Part shown: in pieces, positions 17,134 to 26,368 of the stretch
Layout of the letters: every line of letters starts with the position of its first letter
Numbering within the stretch: the first letter of the stretch is position 1
From: Bacillus sp. FSL H8-0547
Lineage (GTDB): Bacteria > Bacillota > Bacilli > Bacillales > Bacillaceae
Direction of reading: 5' to 3'
Assembly: GCA_038002745.1 (NCBI GenBank)
Contig: JBBODD010000001.1
Coordinates: 3,844,001-3,908,000, forward strand
DNA length: 64,000 bases
Program-made: the position numbers and the translations under genes
The notes under the pieces: model-generated
What the model was told of the DNA's origin: nothing
What the model saw: the letters and a program-made list of their open reading frames with translations, nothing else
Databases searched by the model: none

Positions 17134-17831
17134 TTCTTGATGGTGGCAATAGGATGTTTAGGTCCATCAAATGTGGGAACTCTGTACTTGATGGCACTAT
17201 TCTATCAGCTTAGAACCATCAAAATCGTAATCTCGGTTCTTGATGGAATTTATCCAGCGGAAAGGAACCATCAAAACTAGAATCTGAGTTCTTGGTGGCA
17301 CTTATCCAGCAGAAAGGAACCATCAAAACTGGAATTTGTGTTCTTGGTGGCACTTATCTAGCGGAAAGGAACCATCAAAACTGAAATCCGCGTTCTTGAT
17401 GGCACTTATCCAGCAGAAAGGAACCATCAAAACTGGAATATGTGTTCTTGGTGGCACTTATGCAGCAGAAAGGAACCACCAAAACTGGAATATGTGTTCT
17501 TAATGGCACTTATCCAGCGGAAAGGAACCATCAAAACTAGAATCTGAGTACTTGGTGGCACTTATCCAGCAGTTCAGAACCACCAAAACTGAAATCTCTT
17601 TTCTTGATGGCACTTATCCAGCAGTTCAGAACCACCAAAACTGAAATCTCTTTTCTTGATGGCACTTATCCAGCAGTTCAGAACCACCAAAACTGAAATC
17701 TCTTTTCTTGATGGCTCTTATCCAGTAGTTTAGAACCATCAAAACCGTAATCTGTATTCTTGATAGCACTTATCCCGCAGTCTAAAACCACCAAAATCAA
17801 ATTCTCTGTCCTTGACGGCACTATTCAAACA
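17134..17831 (+). repeat. intergenic tandem array, 52-bp unit, 13 full copies plus a partial one
   Basis: Measured from each TTCTTG-like block, copies begin at 17134, 17185, 17237, 17289, 17341, 17393, 17445, 17497, 17549, 17601, 17653, 17705, 17757 and 17809: one 51-bp step, then twelve exact 52-bp steps. Each unit has a left arm TTGATGG or TTGGTGG, a centre like CACTTATCCAGC, and a right arm CCATCAA or CCACCAA, so each can fold with a loop of about 22 nt. The middle copies are nearly identical and the ends are degenerate, as expected from unequal crossing-over. There is no open frame through it (52 is not a multiple of 3) and there are no unique spacers, so it is not a CRISPR. The rest of 17093-17946 holds only the preceding terminator and the leader of the next gene. 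Confidence 0.95.
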
Positions 17832-17946
17832 GCATCACACCGAACATACCAGTACTTATCGCACAATCCATCACAAACCTTATCATTTGATAATTTTTTT
17901 GGAGGCAAGCATACTTAATCATAAATGATGCGAAGGAGTGAACGAA

Positions 17947-18966
17947 ATGAAAGCAGTAGGTCTGTACAAGTATTTGCCGATTGAACATGAGGAAAGCCTG
18001 ATTGATCTGGAAATGGAAACACCAAAGCCGCAGGGCAGAGATTTGCTTGTGGAGGTTAAAGCCATTTCTGTTAACCCGGTTGATACGAAGGTCCGTGCGC
18101 CAAAGGATCAAACAGAAGAAACGCCTAAAATTCTTGGATGGGATGCGAGCGGAATCGTAGTCGAATGCGGTCCAGACTGCACAGATTTTAAACCAGGAGA
18201 TGAAGTGTATTATGCAGGCAGTATTACAAGACAGGGTTCTTACAGTGAATTTCAGCTGGTTGATGAACGGATAACCGGCAAAAAACCCGCTAATCTTTCA
18301 TTCTCTGAAGCGGCAGCTCTTCCTTTAACTGCCATTACAGCCTATGAAGGCCTTTTTGACAGAATGGGGATTGATCCAGATAACCGCAGCAGAAATCAGC
18401 AGAAATCCGTGCTGATTATTGGCGGGGCAGGCGGTGTCGGCTCAATAGCTGTTCAGCTGGCAAAATGGGCAGGGCTTCATGTCATTGCAACCGCATCACG
18501 CGAAGAAACGGTGAAATGGGTAAAGGAACATGGAGCAGATGCTGTGATTAACCATCATCACCCGATGAAAAGTCAGATTCAGGATCTCGGCCTCGCTGAC
18601 CCTGACTATATTTTCTGCCTAAACAACACAGACTTGCACTGGGAAGGAATGAGTGAAATCATTAAGCCCCAGGGAACGGTCTGCTCGATTGTGGAAAATA
18701 AAGAGCCTCTTGACTTGAATCTTCTTAAAAACAAGAGTGCTGCATTTGTATGGGAGTTTATGTTCACTAGAGCGATGTTTGAAACAGAAGATATGGATCA
18801 GCAGCAGGTCCTCTTGAACAGAATCAGCAAACTGATCGAAGAAGGGGCATTAAAAACAACAGTGAACGAAACATTAAGCCCTATAAATGCCGATAACCTG
18901 AAAAAAGCTCATGAAAAGATTGAATCCGGAAATACAATTGGAAAAATCGTTCTTCAAGATTTCTAA
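17947..18966 (+). CDS. zinc-type alcohol dehydrogenase-like / quinone oxidoreductase (MDR superfamily)
   Basis: 339 residues from ATG 17947, 9 nt behind AAGGAG; GTG 17938 directly abuts the ribosome site and is unlikely. The GroES-like N-terminal domain shows VEVKAISVNPVDTKVRAP and LGWDASGIVVECG; the NADPH-binding Rossmann motif is IIGGAGGVGSIAVQLAKWAG near residue 154. The catalytic zinc ligands of classical alcohol dehydrogenase are absent, so despite the family name it is probably a zinc-free NADPH-dependent reductase of enones or quinones. Single gene between the 52-bp array and the glycolate locus. Confidence 0.85.
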   Translation: MKAVGLYKYLPIEHEESLIDLEMETPKPQGRDLLVEVKAISVNPVDTKVRAPKDQTEETPKILGWDASGIVVECGPDCTDFKPGDEVYYAGSITRQGSYSEFQLVDERITGKKPANLSFSEAAALPLTAITAYEGLFDRMGIDPDNRSRNQQKSVLIIGGAGGVGSIAVQLAKWAGLHVIATASREETVKWVKEHGADAVINHHHPMKSQIQDLGLADPDYIFCLNNTDLHWEGMSEIIKPQGTVCSIVENKEPLDLNLLKNKSAAFVWEFMFTRAMFETEDMDQQQVLLNRISKLIEEGALKTTVNETLSPINADNLKKAHEKIESGNTIGKIVLQDF

Positions 18967-18968
18967 AA

Positions 18969-18990
18969 ACAGCCTTAGGGCTGTTTTTTT
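18969..18990 (+). terminator. rho-independent terminator
   Basis: A 6-bp stem ACAGCC / GGCTGT, loop TTAG, followed by a run of T. Confidence 0.85.
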
Positions 18991-19009
18991 CAGTAAATTC
19001 AAAAAATAA

Positions 19010-19038
19010 TTGAAGTCTGTCGAATTGAGTGTTTTAAT
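19010..19038 (+). promoter_or_regulatory. candidate sigma-A promoter of the glycolate-locus regulator
   Basis: TTGAAG (19010-19015), 17 bp, TTTAAT (19033-19038). Confidence 0.45.
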
Positions 19039-19091
19039 AGAGTTATAACTTGTCTGATATGTGATATCCGAAAAGGAAGGAGGGGTGAACC

Positions 19092-19790
19092 GTGCAAATT
19101 GAAAAGATTGTCACAAAGAAGGTTTCTGAAACGGTGAGCGAGCAGCTGGAACACTTGATTGCTTCAGGGGCGATTTCTCACGGCGAGAAACTTCCTTCTG
19201 TGAGAGAGCTCTGCGATCAGTTCGGGGTAGGACGCTCTGCAGTCCGTGATGCAATAACTGTTTTAAAAGGAAAGGGTTTAGTTACCGTGAAGCAGGGGGA
19301 AGGCACCTATGTAACCCCTTTTGACTCTTCCAGGATCTTTAATCAGAACCTCTACTTTTCTGACCCGAAAAAGGTGACTGAGCTTTTTCAAGTACGAAAA
19401 ATCGTGGAGACAGGAATGGCCGAAATGGCTGCAGGCAACAGGAGCGAACGTGATCTTGCTGAGATGAAGCATATATTGGATTCACCCGGAGATTCACCAT
19501 GGGAAGATGATTACCGTTTTCATTCGGCGATTGCAAAAGCGACGGGCAATCCGCTTCTGATGCAGTTTGTTACCTTCATTTCAGAAACGATTAAACACTC
19601 AATGATTGACTTTCACCGGTTTATACAAAACAGCCCGGAAACCGTCAAAACGATTTCCGCACACCACGAGCAAATCTTCGAGAGCATTTCTTCAGGACAT
19701 TCCAGTGAGGCAAAAGCCTGCATGCTGGAACATTTAACATTCGTAGAAGCCATCCTCCATAAGAGTCTGCACCAGAACCAATCCTCATAG
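19092..19790 (+). CDS. FadR/GntR-family regulator of the glycolate oxidase genes
   Basis: 232 residues from a GTG start at 19092, supported by AAGGAGG upstream. The winged helix (residues 8-75) contains EKLPSVRELCDQFGVGRSAVRDAI; the C-terminal FCD domain (about 90-220) has the His-rich ligand pocket (DDYRFHSAIAKATGNPLL, SAHHEQIFESI). It resembles LldR and GlcC, FadR-type regulators that respond to L-lactate or glycolate. It is transcribed toward glcE, glcF and glcD, 70 bp away, so control by glycolate or lactate is likely. Confidence 0.87.
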   Translation: MQIEKIVTKKVSETVSEQLEHLIASGAISHGEKLPSVRELCDQFGVGRSAVRDAITVLKGKGLVTVKQGEGTYVTPFDSSRIFNQNLYFSDPKKVTELFQVRKIVETGMAEMAAGNRSERDLAEMKHILDSPGDSPWEDDYRFHSAIAKATGNPLLMQFVTFISETIKHSMIDFHRFIQNSPETVKTISAHHEQIFESISSGHSSEAKACMLEHLTFVEAILHKSLHQNQSS

Positions 19791-19860
19791 ACTGACAGCA
19801 GAATAACCTGATTCCAATCCTGTTTGCTGCAATAACTTATTTATTGAAGGAGGAAGGTTC

Positions 19861-21162
19861 ATGCCGGCAGACTTAACGGCCATCTTGCCAGATGAAAAAG
19901 TGCTTCATAAAACAGAATGGAACCACTTGCTTGGAAATAACGGCGACATCACCGTTTTTCCTACAACAGAGGAAGAAATTTCAGAAGTCGTCCGTTACGC
20001 AAGTGACCATGGAAAAAAGATCTCCATTATTGGCGGCGGAACGAAGAGGGGATTTGGCGGATTATCAGATTCGGCAGACATACAGCTCTCTTTGTCCAAT
20101 TACAAGGGGATAACAGAACATACGCCTGGAGATATGACCGTGACAGTTAGAGCAGGTACGCCGTTTAAAGAACTGCAAAGCTTTCTGGCACAATTCGGAC
20201 AGATGGTGTCACTTGATCCATCCTGGCCGGAACATGCAACAATCGGCGGAATTGTCGCCGCAAATGAAAGCGGTCCCAAAAGGCTTGGATACGGATCGGC
20301 ACGGGATTCTGTCATCGGGCTCCGCATCGTTTATCCAGACGGGAAAGTCATACGCTCCGGAGGCAGGGTCGTAAAAAACGTGGCAGGCTACGATATGAAC
20401 AAGCTGTTCGTTGGATCAATGGGGACGTTGGGCGTTCTATCAGAAGTTACATTAAAACTAAGGCCGCTCCCTGCCTGTCAAAGCCTTGTGCTGCTTTCAT
20501 ATCCTGAAGAAATGCAGGAAGCGATGAGAACGTTTTCCGTACAGCTGCTCGATTCAGCGCTTGAACCTGTTGCACTGGAACTATTAAATCCTGCTTTATC
20601 CAAACGCTTAACTGGACAGAAAATGAATACACTGGCTGTGAGCTTTGAAGATTTCGAGCCTTCTGTCCGCTATCAGGAAGAAGTTCTGAAAAAAATGGTT
20701 CCAGAACATGTGCAGATGGCCATTTTACCTGAAGTTGAGACAGTGAAATTCTGGGAACGCTTTTACACAGCTGCTCCAAATGCTTATACGCGCAAGCCAG
20801 GTTCAGTTACAGAGGCATCACTTAAGGTCGGGCTTAAAAACCTGGATGTATTTAATCTTATGGAGATTGTGGCAAAATCAGCAGGCACTTCACCTGAAGC
20901 CCACGGAGGCTTAGGACACGGATTGTCAAAAGTTCATTTGCGAGGCAGCAGCCAGGATGTGCTTGCCATGATTGAAGCGGTCAGAGCTTTAGCAAAGGAT
21001 CTCGGCGGCTACGCCATCGTCACCCATTTGCCTTATGCCATGCGCCACAAAACAGAGGTATGGGGCGAAAAACCGGATTATTTTTTCCTCATTGAAGGCA
21101 TTAAAAAAGCGGTTGATCCTTATTCTGTTTTAAACGATAAACGCTATTTGGGAGGAATCTGA
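19861..21162 (+). CDS. glcE: glycolate oxidase FAD-binding subunit GlcE-like
   Basis: A 433-residue FAD_binding_4 protein. The PP-loop region reads KKISIIGGGTKRGFGGL near residues 51-67, then DPSWPEHATIGGIVAANESGPKRLGYG near 119-145 and GGRVVKNVAGYDMNKLFVGSMGTLGVL near 166-192, the flavin pyrophosphate contacts of this family. It is longer than E. coli GlcE and shorter than GlcD, and it is the first gene of a three-gene unit with the Fe-S and GlcD subunits. The complex oxidises glycolate (or a related 2-hydroxyacid) to glyoxylate at the membrane and passes electrons to the respiratory chain. Strong GGAGGAAGG before ATG 19861. Confidence 0.85.
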   Translation: MPADLTAILPDEKVLHKTEWNHLLGNNGDITVFPTTEEEISEVVRYASDHGKKISIIGGGTKRGFGGLSDSADIQLSLSNYKGITEHTPGDMTVTVRAGTPFKELQSFLAQFGQMVSLDPSWPEHATIGGIVAANESGPKRLGYGSARDSVIGLRIVYPDGKVIRSGGRVVKNVAGYDMNKLFVGSMGTLGVLSEVTLKLRPLPACQSLVLLSYPEEMQEAMRTFSVQLLDSALEPVALELLNPALSKRLTGQKMNTLAVSFEDFEPSVRYQEEVLKKMVPEHVQMAILPEVETVKFWERFYTAAPNAYTRKPGSVTEASLKVGLKNLDVFNLMEIVAKSAGTSPEAHGGLGHGLSKVHLRGSSQDVLAMIEAVRALAKDLGGYAIVTHLPYAMRHKTEVWGEKPDYFFLIEGIKKAVDPYSVLNDKRYLGGI

Positions 21163-21163
21163 C

Positions 21164-22522
21164 GTGAGTATAAGAGAAAGCGATCTGAAGCAGGGCGCTC
21201 CTTCATGTGCAGATGCCACTCTCAGCAACTACCTTTGGAAAGATCATCCGGATGAGAGCAAATGGGCAGACTGCGTGCACTGCGGAATGTGTCTTGAATC
21301 GTGTCCTACTTATGAAATTACCGGCCAGGAACAGCATTCGCCGCGGGGCAGGGTGCATCTAATAAAATCAGTGGCAGACGGCAAACTTGAAGTCAATGAA
21401 CAGTTTATGGATCCGGTGTTTGCATGTCTTGACTGCCGGGCTTGCACGACTGCCTGTCCTGCAGACGTTGATGTCGGCGGTCTCATTGAAGAAGCAAGAG
21501 GGCAGATTCGCCAGGCCATGCCGCTTACAGGTGCGAAAGGAGCTGTAAGTCATTTCTTTCTGAAAGGCCTGTTCCCTCATCAAAACAGGCTTCATGCTGT
21601 CGGAAGCCTTTTGAAGTTTTACCAGAAAAGCGGCTTGCAGAAAGCGGTCCGGAAGACAGGAATGCTTAACGTTATGCCAAAACATCTTGCAGAAATGGAA
21701 GCCATCATGCCTGAGATCAAACAGCCGGTACGGTCAAAATACAAAAAGCAGCCGGTGGTACAAGCTGAAGGAACCCCAAAAGCTGATGTCGCCTTTCTGA
21801 CAGGCTGTGTTATGGATGTGATGTTTGGAGACATCAATCAATCAACGGTCAATGTGTTAACCCGTAACGGAAACAATGTGGCGATTCCGCAAAATCAGAC
21901 GTGCTGCGGAGCTCTTCATGTGCATGCGGGCGACAGGGACACGGGCAGAAAGCTTGCCAAACAGAACATTGAAGCGTTTAAAGATGCCGACACTGTTGTC
22001 GTGAATGCCGCAGGCTGCGGCTGTATGCTGAAGGAATACGGCGAGCTTTTCAGGGAAGTAGACACAGAATGGCATGAAAAAGCAGAAGCTTTTGCAGAGA
22101 AAGTAGTGGATGTTTCTAAATACTTGCATGATTCGGGATATGAAAAGCCGAAAGCAGAACTGAACACGAGAATTACGTATCACGATGCATGCCACCTGGC
22201 ACACGGGCAAGGGGTGCGAGAAGAGCCGCGAGACTTGCTTTTAAACATCCCTGGAGTAGAGATGGTGCACATGCCGAATGCCGACAGATGCTGCGGAAGT
22301 GCCGGAATCTACAATATTACAAACCCAGAAATGGCAGGTGCGGTCCTTGAGAGCAAGATGGAGAATGTACCTGAAGATGTTGAAATGATCTCCATGGGCA
22401 ACCCGGGCTGCATGCTGCAAATGGCAATGGGCGTTCAGAAATACGGAAGAAGCCAAAAGGTCGTACACACCGTGCAGCTTCTTGACTGGGCGTATCAAAA
22501 AGAAAAACTCGAGGGGGAGTAA
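21164..22522 (+). CDS. glcF: glycolate oxidase iron-sulfur subunit GlcF
   Basis: 452 residues from GTG 21164, 1 bp after the glcE stop, with GGAGG inside glcE. Two 4Fe-4S ferredoxin motifs are present: CVHCGMCLESCP near residues 26-37 and CLDCRACTTACP near 89-100. Two CCG domains follow (QTCCGALHVH near 246, DRCCGSAGIYN near 374), the heterodisulfide-reductase-like part that passes electrons on. It links the flavin subunits to the quinone pool. The spacing implies translational coupling with both neighbours. Confidence 0.92.
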   Translation: MSIRESDLKQGAPSCADATLSNYLWKDHPDESKWADCVHCGMCLESCPTYEITGQEQHSPRGRVHLIKSVADGKLEVNEQFMDPVFACLDCRACTTACPADVDVGGLIEEARGQIRQAMPLTGAKGAVSHFFLKGLFPHQNRLHAVGSLLKFYQKSGLQKAVRKTGMLNVMPKHLAEMEAIMPEIKQPVRSKYKKQPVVQAEGTPKADVAFLTGCVMDVMFGDINQSTVNVLTRNGNNVAIPQNQTCCGALHVHAGDRDTGRKLAKQNIEAFKDADTVVVNAAGCGCMLKEYGELFREVDTEWHEKAEAFAEKVVDVSKYLHDSGYEKPKAELNTRITYHDACHLAHGQGVREEPRDLLLNIPGVEMVHMPNADRCCGSAGIYNITNPEMAGAVLESKMENVPEDVEMISMGNPGCMLQMAMGVQKYGRSQKVVHTVQLLDWAYQKEKLEGE

Positions 22523-22525
22523 GCA

Positions 22526-23989
22526 ATGGCCGTCAAAAAAATCCGGACAAAGGACAAACATATTGTCAGCCTCGCTTCTCTTGTTGGAGGCCCCGGCAAT
22601 ATTCTTTACCAGAAGGAAGATTTGATCGCCTATGACTGCGACGGATTTACGATCCACAAGCATTTGCCAAAAGCGGTTGTCTTCCCAAAAAATACGGAGG
22701 AAGTTGCGGCTGTTGTCAAATACTGCTCCATGAACAAGCTTCCGTTTTTAGCAAGAGGCGCGGGCACGGGTCTAAGCGGAGGCGCCATCCCGATTAACGG
22801 AGAAGTGATTATCAGCCTTGTGAAAATGAAAAAGCTGATCAGCGTTGATCTTGAAAACAGAAGAGCAGTCGTTGAACCGGGCTTTGTAAATCTCAAACTG
22901 ACAAACTCAATTGCAGATAGGGGCTACTATTATGCTCCGGACCCGTCCAGCCAGTATTGCTGCACAATAGGCGGCAATGTAGCGGAAAATGCCGGAGGTG
23001 CCCATTGCCTGAAGTACGGGGTAACAACGAATCACATCCTCGGCCTCCAAGTGGTCCTTCCTAACGGTGACATTACGGAGATTGGGAGCAGCGGGATACC
23101 GGATACGCCTGGCTATGACCTGCTTGGTTTGCTGACAGGCTCAGAAGGAACGCTTGGAATTGTGACAAAAATAACGGTCCGAATCCTGAAAAATCCAGAA
23201 GCCAAACAGACGGTTCTTGCCTATTTCGACCGGGTGGAAGACGGCAGCGCTGCCGTTTCAGACATTATTTCCGCAGGCATCGTGCCGGCAGCGCTTGAAA
23301 TGATGGACAAAACAGCAATCGAAGGGGTAGAGGCGGCTGCGTTTCCAGTCGGCCACCCGAAAGATATTGAAACAGTCCTTTTAATAGAAGTAGACGGCAT
23401 TTCAGCCGGGATTGAAGATCAGATTGCCCAGATACTCGCCGTTTGCTCAAAATGGAACGTTCGTGAGGTGAAGGCCGCACAGAGCGAAGCTGAGCGCGCA
23501 CGCTGGTGGGCAAACCGGAAGACAGGATTTGGGGCAATGGGGGCGATCTCACCGGATTATCTTGTTCAAGATGGCGTTATCCCGAGAAGCAAATTACCTG
23601 AAGTTCTTGAAAAGATTAATGAAATCAGCCTGGAATCCGGCCTGCGGATCGCCAACATCTTTCATGCCGGTGACGGAAACCTTCATCCGCTCGTTTTGTT
23701 TGATTCAAGAATTCCGGGGCAGACAGAGCTTGCACTTGAAGCCGGCAGCGCCTGTCTTCAGGTTTGTGCAGATGCAGGGGGGACCATCACCGGAGAGCAT
23801 GGCGTCGGCATTGAAAAGCGGGAGGAAATGAGATTTGTTTTTACAGATGAAGAAATTTCCGCCCAGACAGACATCAGGTCCGTCTTTAATCCTGAGAATC
23901 TGTTAAATGCAGGAAAGCTTTTTCCGAGCCCGGGAAGGTGTGCTGAAGTGAAAAAAGAGATGAAAGAAATGAAAACAGCAGGAGTTTGA
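22526..23989 (+). CDS. glcD: glycolate oxidase catalytic FAD subunit GlcD
   Basis: 487 residues, the usual GlcD length. The FAD domain shows LPFLARGAGTGLSGGAIPING near residues 72-92, SSQYCCTIGGNVAENAGGAHCLKYG near 142-166 and GYDLLGLLTGSEGTLGI near 196-212. The C-terminal catalytic half ends with IFHAGDGNLHPL near 379, the metal-binding His motif of the FAD-linked oxidase C family, and GGTITGEHGVGIEKRE near 418. It oxidises glycolate or D-2-hydroxyacids. It starts 3 bp after glcF. With malate synthase G downstream the pathway runs glycolate to glyoxylate to malate. Confidence 0.92.
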   Translation: MAVKKIRTKDKHIVSLASLVGGPGNILYQKEDLIAYDCDGFTIHKHLPKAVVFPKNTEEVAAVVKYCSMNKLPFLARGAGTGLSGGAIPINGEVIISLVKMKKLISVDLENRRAVVEPGFVNLKLTNSIADRGYYYAPDPSSQYCCTIGGNVAENAGGAHCLKYGVTTNHILGLQVVLPNGDITEIGSSGIPDTPGYDLLGLLTGSEGTLGIVTKITVRILKNPEAKQTVLAYFDRVEDGSAAVSDIISAGIVPAALEMMDKTAIEGVEAAAFPVGHPKDIETVLLIEVDGISAGIEDQIAQILAVCSKWNVREVKAAQSEAERARWWANRKTGFGAMGAISPDYLVQDGVIPRSKLPEVLEKINEISLESGLRIANIFHAGDGNLHPLVLFDSRIPGQTELALEAGSACLQVCADAGGTITGEHGVGIEKREEMRFVFTDEEISAQTDIRSVFNPENLLNAGKLFPSPGRCAEVKKEMKEMKTAGV

Positions 23990-24032
23990 AAGAATGGCAT
24001 ACCGATTATTTAACAGAATGTTCTAACATCTA

Positions 24033-24062
24033 TTGAAAGCGCTGTCCCAGTCATGCTATGCT
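24033..24062 (+). promoter_or_regulatory. malate synthase promoter overlapped by a cre-like site
   Basis: TTGAAA (24033-24038), 18 bp, TATGCT (24057-24062) form a plausible sigma-A promoter. TTGAAAGCGCTGTCC (24033-24047) covers the -35 box and matches the cre consensus core TGNAARCG with mismatches only in the outer part. CcpA binding here would block polymerase. Confidence 0.5.
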
Positions 24063-24086
24063 TTTTTTAGCATAATAGAAAACATC

Positions 24087-24103
24087 GTTGCGCAATACGA
24101 AAC
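24087..24103 (+). promoter_or_regulatory. IclR-type operator before the malate synthase gene
   Basis: GTTGCGCAATACGAAAC fits the dyad GTTNCG-N5-CGNAAC, the spacing seen at many IclR-family operators. A near copy stands before the permease gene at 28154, on the other side of the IclR gene at 27191. Confidence 0.6.
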
Positions 24104-24133
24104 AATGAACCGGATTTCAAAGGAGGAGACATT

Positions 24134-26314
24134 ATGGAAGAGTACGTTCAAAAGGGGAATTTAAAGGTCGCTGAGGTGCTGTATGAGTTCATTCAAAAAG
24201 AAGCACTTCCTCAGTCAGGAGTGGAAGAAGAGGCGTTTTGGAAAGGGTTTGAAAACATCATCGATGAGCTGACTCCGAAAAACCGCGAGCTTCTTAACGT
24301 CCGTGATGAGATTCAGCACAAAATCAATGCCTGGCACAGAGAGAACGGCAAAGAAGCTGACTTTGAGACATATAAAGCGTTTTTGCATGAGATTGGATAC
24401 CTGGAACCTAACGCACCTGATTTTAAAATTGCTACTGAAAATGTGGATGATGAAATTGCTTCACAGGCTGGGCCGCAGCTGGTCGTTCCTGTAAACAACG
24501 CTAGGTATGCCATTAATGCAGCCAATGCCCGCTGGGGAAGCCTGTATGATGCTCTTTATGGAACAGATGCCATCAGTGAAGAAGGCGGCGCACACAGAGA
24601 AGGCGGCTACAATCCCGTCCGCGGCGAAAAAGTGATTGCGTTCGGCCGGAATTTCCTTGATGAAACCGTGCCGCTTGCAGACGGCTCCCATAGAGACGCA
24701 GCGGAATACGCCATTTCAGACGGCAAGCTGCTTGTCACATTGAGCAATGGAACAAAAACGTCGCTTGCTGATTCTGAAAAACTTGCAGGCTATCAGGGGA
24801 ATGCCGATTCACCGTCTGCTGTTCTGTTGAAAAATAACGGTCTGCATTTTGAAATCCAGATTGACAGAAGCCATTCCATCGGTAAAACGGATATGGCCGG
24901 CGTGAAGGATATTCTTCTTGAGGCTGCTCTCACAACGATTATGGACTGCGAGGATTCCGTCACGGCAGTTGACGCAGAAGATAAAGTCCTTGTTTACCGC
25001 AACTGGCACGGACTGATGACCGGCAATCTTTCTGCCAGCTTTAAAAAGGGCAGCAACACGATGACCCGTACCCTGAATCCTGACCGCACGTATTCATCCG
25101 CAAGCGGGGAAGAATTTACTTTGCCCGGCAGATCACTTATGTTTGTCCGAAACGTCGGACATCTCATGACGAATAATGCGATCCTCGACAGCAGCGGGAA
25201 TGAAATTCAGGAAGGTATTCTTGACTGTGTAATGACGGGTCTGCTTGCAAAGCATTCTCTTTTAGGAACCGGAAACTACCAAAACTCCTCAAAAGGGTCC
25301 GTATATATCGTAAAGCCGAAAATGCACGGGTCAAAAGAAGCGGCGTTTGCAAACGAACTGTTTAACCGCACTGAAGATCTTCTTGGACTGGAGCGCCATA
25401 CGCTTAAAATCGGCGTAATGGACGAAGAAAGACGCACCTCGCTTAACCTTAAGGCTGCCATCCGCGAGGTGAAAGACCGGATTGCCTTTATTAATACCGG
25501 ATTCCTTGACCGTACCGGCGACGAGATTCATACTTCAATGGAAGCTGGCCCGATGATTCCTAAAAATGAAATGAAGTCTTCTGTCTGGCTGACCGGCTAT
25601 GAAAAGTCGAATGTCTTCACAGGCCTTGAGAGCGGTTTTCAGGGCAGGGCACAAATTGGGAAAGGCATGTGGGCAATGCCTGATCTGATGAAAGATATGC
25701 TGGACCAGAAAATCGGACATTTGAAAGCAGGAGCAAATACAGCATGGGTTCCTTCACCGACTGCCGCCACTCTGCATGCCCTTCATTACCATCAGGTAAA
25801 TGTGACAGACGTGCAAAATCAGCTGAAGGAAGAAGCAAAGGATCTGCGTGATGATATTCTGAGAGTTCCTGTTGCTGAACAGGCTGACTGGAGTAAAGAG
25901 CAGATCCAGCAGGAGCTTGACAATAATGCACAGGGAATTCTGGGTTATGTTGTGCGCTGGGTAGAGCAGGGAGTCGGCTGTTCAAAAGTGCCTGATTACT
26001 ACAATGTTGGATTAATGGAAGACCGCGCAACACTGCGGATTTCAAGCCAGCATCTTGCCAACTGGCTGCACCATGGAATTTGCTCAAGGGAGCAGGTGCA
26101 GGAAACGCTCGAACGCATGGCAAAAGTCGTTGACAAACAAAACGCAGGTGATCCGCTGTATATGCCGATGGCTCCGGATTACAAAAACTCTGTTGCCTTC
26201 CAGGCCGCATGTGACCTGGTGTTTGAAGGATATGACCAGCCGAACGGATATACAGAACCGATTCTTCACCGCCGCCGTCTTGAAGCAAAAGCGAAATTTG
26301 CTGTTAAAAACTAA
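24134..26314 (+). CDS. glcB: malate synthase G
   Basis: A 726-residue single-chain enzyme, almost the same length as E. coli GlcB (723), clearly the G isoform rather than the shorter AceB. It condenses glyoxylate with acetyl-CoA to malate. Active-site regions are visible: [25 protein letters not shown] near residues 257-281 with Mg-binding acids, [11 protein letters not shown] near 288, [15 protein letters not shown] near 425, and [33 protein letters not shown] near 489-521. AAAGGAGG precedes ATG 24134. Placed directly after the glycolate oxidase genes, it removes their product; no isocitrate lyase gene is in the window, so the glyoxylate comes from glycolate. Confidence 0.95.
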   Translation: MEEYVQKGNLKVAEVLYEFIQKEALPQSGVEEEAFWKGFENIIDELTPKNRELLNVRDEIQHKINAWHRENGKEADFETYKAFLHEIGYLEPNAPDFKIATENVDDEIASQAGPQLVVPVNNARYAINAANARWGSLYDALYGTDAISEEGGAHREGGYNPVRGEKVIAFGRNFLDETVPLADGSHRDAAEYAISDGKLLVTLSNGTKTSLADSEKLAGYQGNADSPSAVLLKNNGLHFEIQIDRSHSIGKTDMAGVKDILLEAALTTIMDCEDSVTAVDAEDKVLVYRNWHGLMTGNLSASFKKGSNTMTRTLNPDRTYSSASGEEFTLPGRSLMFVRNVGHLMTNNAILDSSGNEIQEGILDCVMTGLLAKHSLLGTGNYQNSSKGSVYIVKPKMHGSKEAAFANELFNRTEDLLGLERHTLKIGVMDEERRTSLNLKAAIREVKDRIAFINTGFLDRTGDEIHTSMEAGPMIPKNEMKSSVWLTGYEKSNVFTGLESGFQGRAQIGKGMWAMPDLMKDMLDQKIGHLKAGANTAWVPSPTAATLHALHYHQVNVTDVQNQLKEEAKDLRDDILRVPVAEQADWSKEQIQQELDNNAQGILGYVVRWVEQGVGCSKVPDYYNVGLMEDRATLRISSQHLANWLHHGICSREQVQETLERMAKVVDKQNAGDPLYMPMAPDYKNSVAFQAACDLVFEGYDQPNGYTEPILHRRRLEAKAKFAVKN

Positions 26315-26319
26315 TCATT

Positions 26320-26346
26320 GAATCGGGGCATCATCTGTCCCGATTC
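26320..26346 (+). other. intercistronic hairpin after malate synthase
   Basis: Perfect 8-bp arms GAATCGGG (26320-26327) and CCCGATTC (26339-26346) lie 6 bp after the stop and just before the next ribosome site. There is no T tract, so RNA stabilisation or partial termination rather than full termination. Confidence 0.5.
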
Positions 26347-26368
26347 TCCTAAAGAAAGGAGCACTATC

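Noticed and set aside
17134-17831. CRISPR array
   Set aside because: The whole 52-bp unit repeats, with no unique spacers, and no cas genes are in the window.
25617-26288. 223-residue open frame on the minus strand inside malate synthase G
   Set aside because: A shadow of a strongly coding plus-strand gene; no ribosome site and no recognisable domain.
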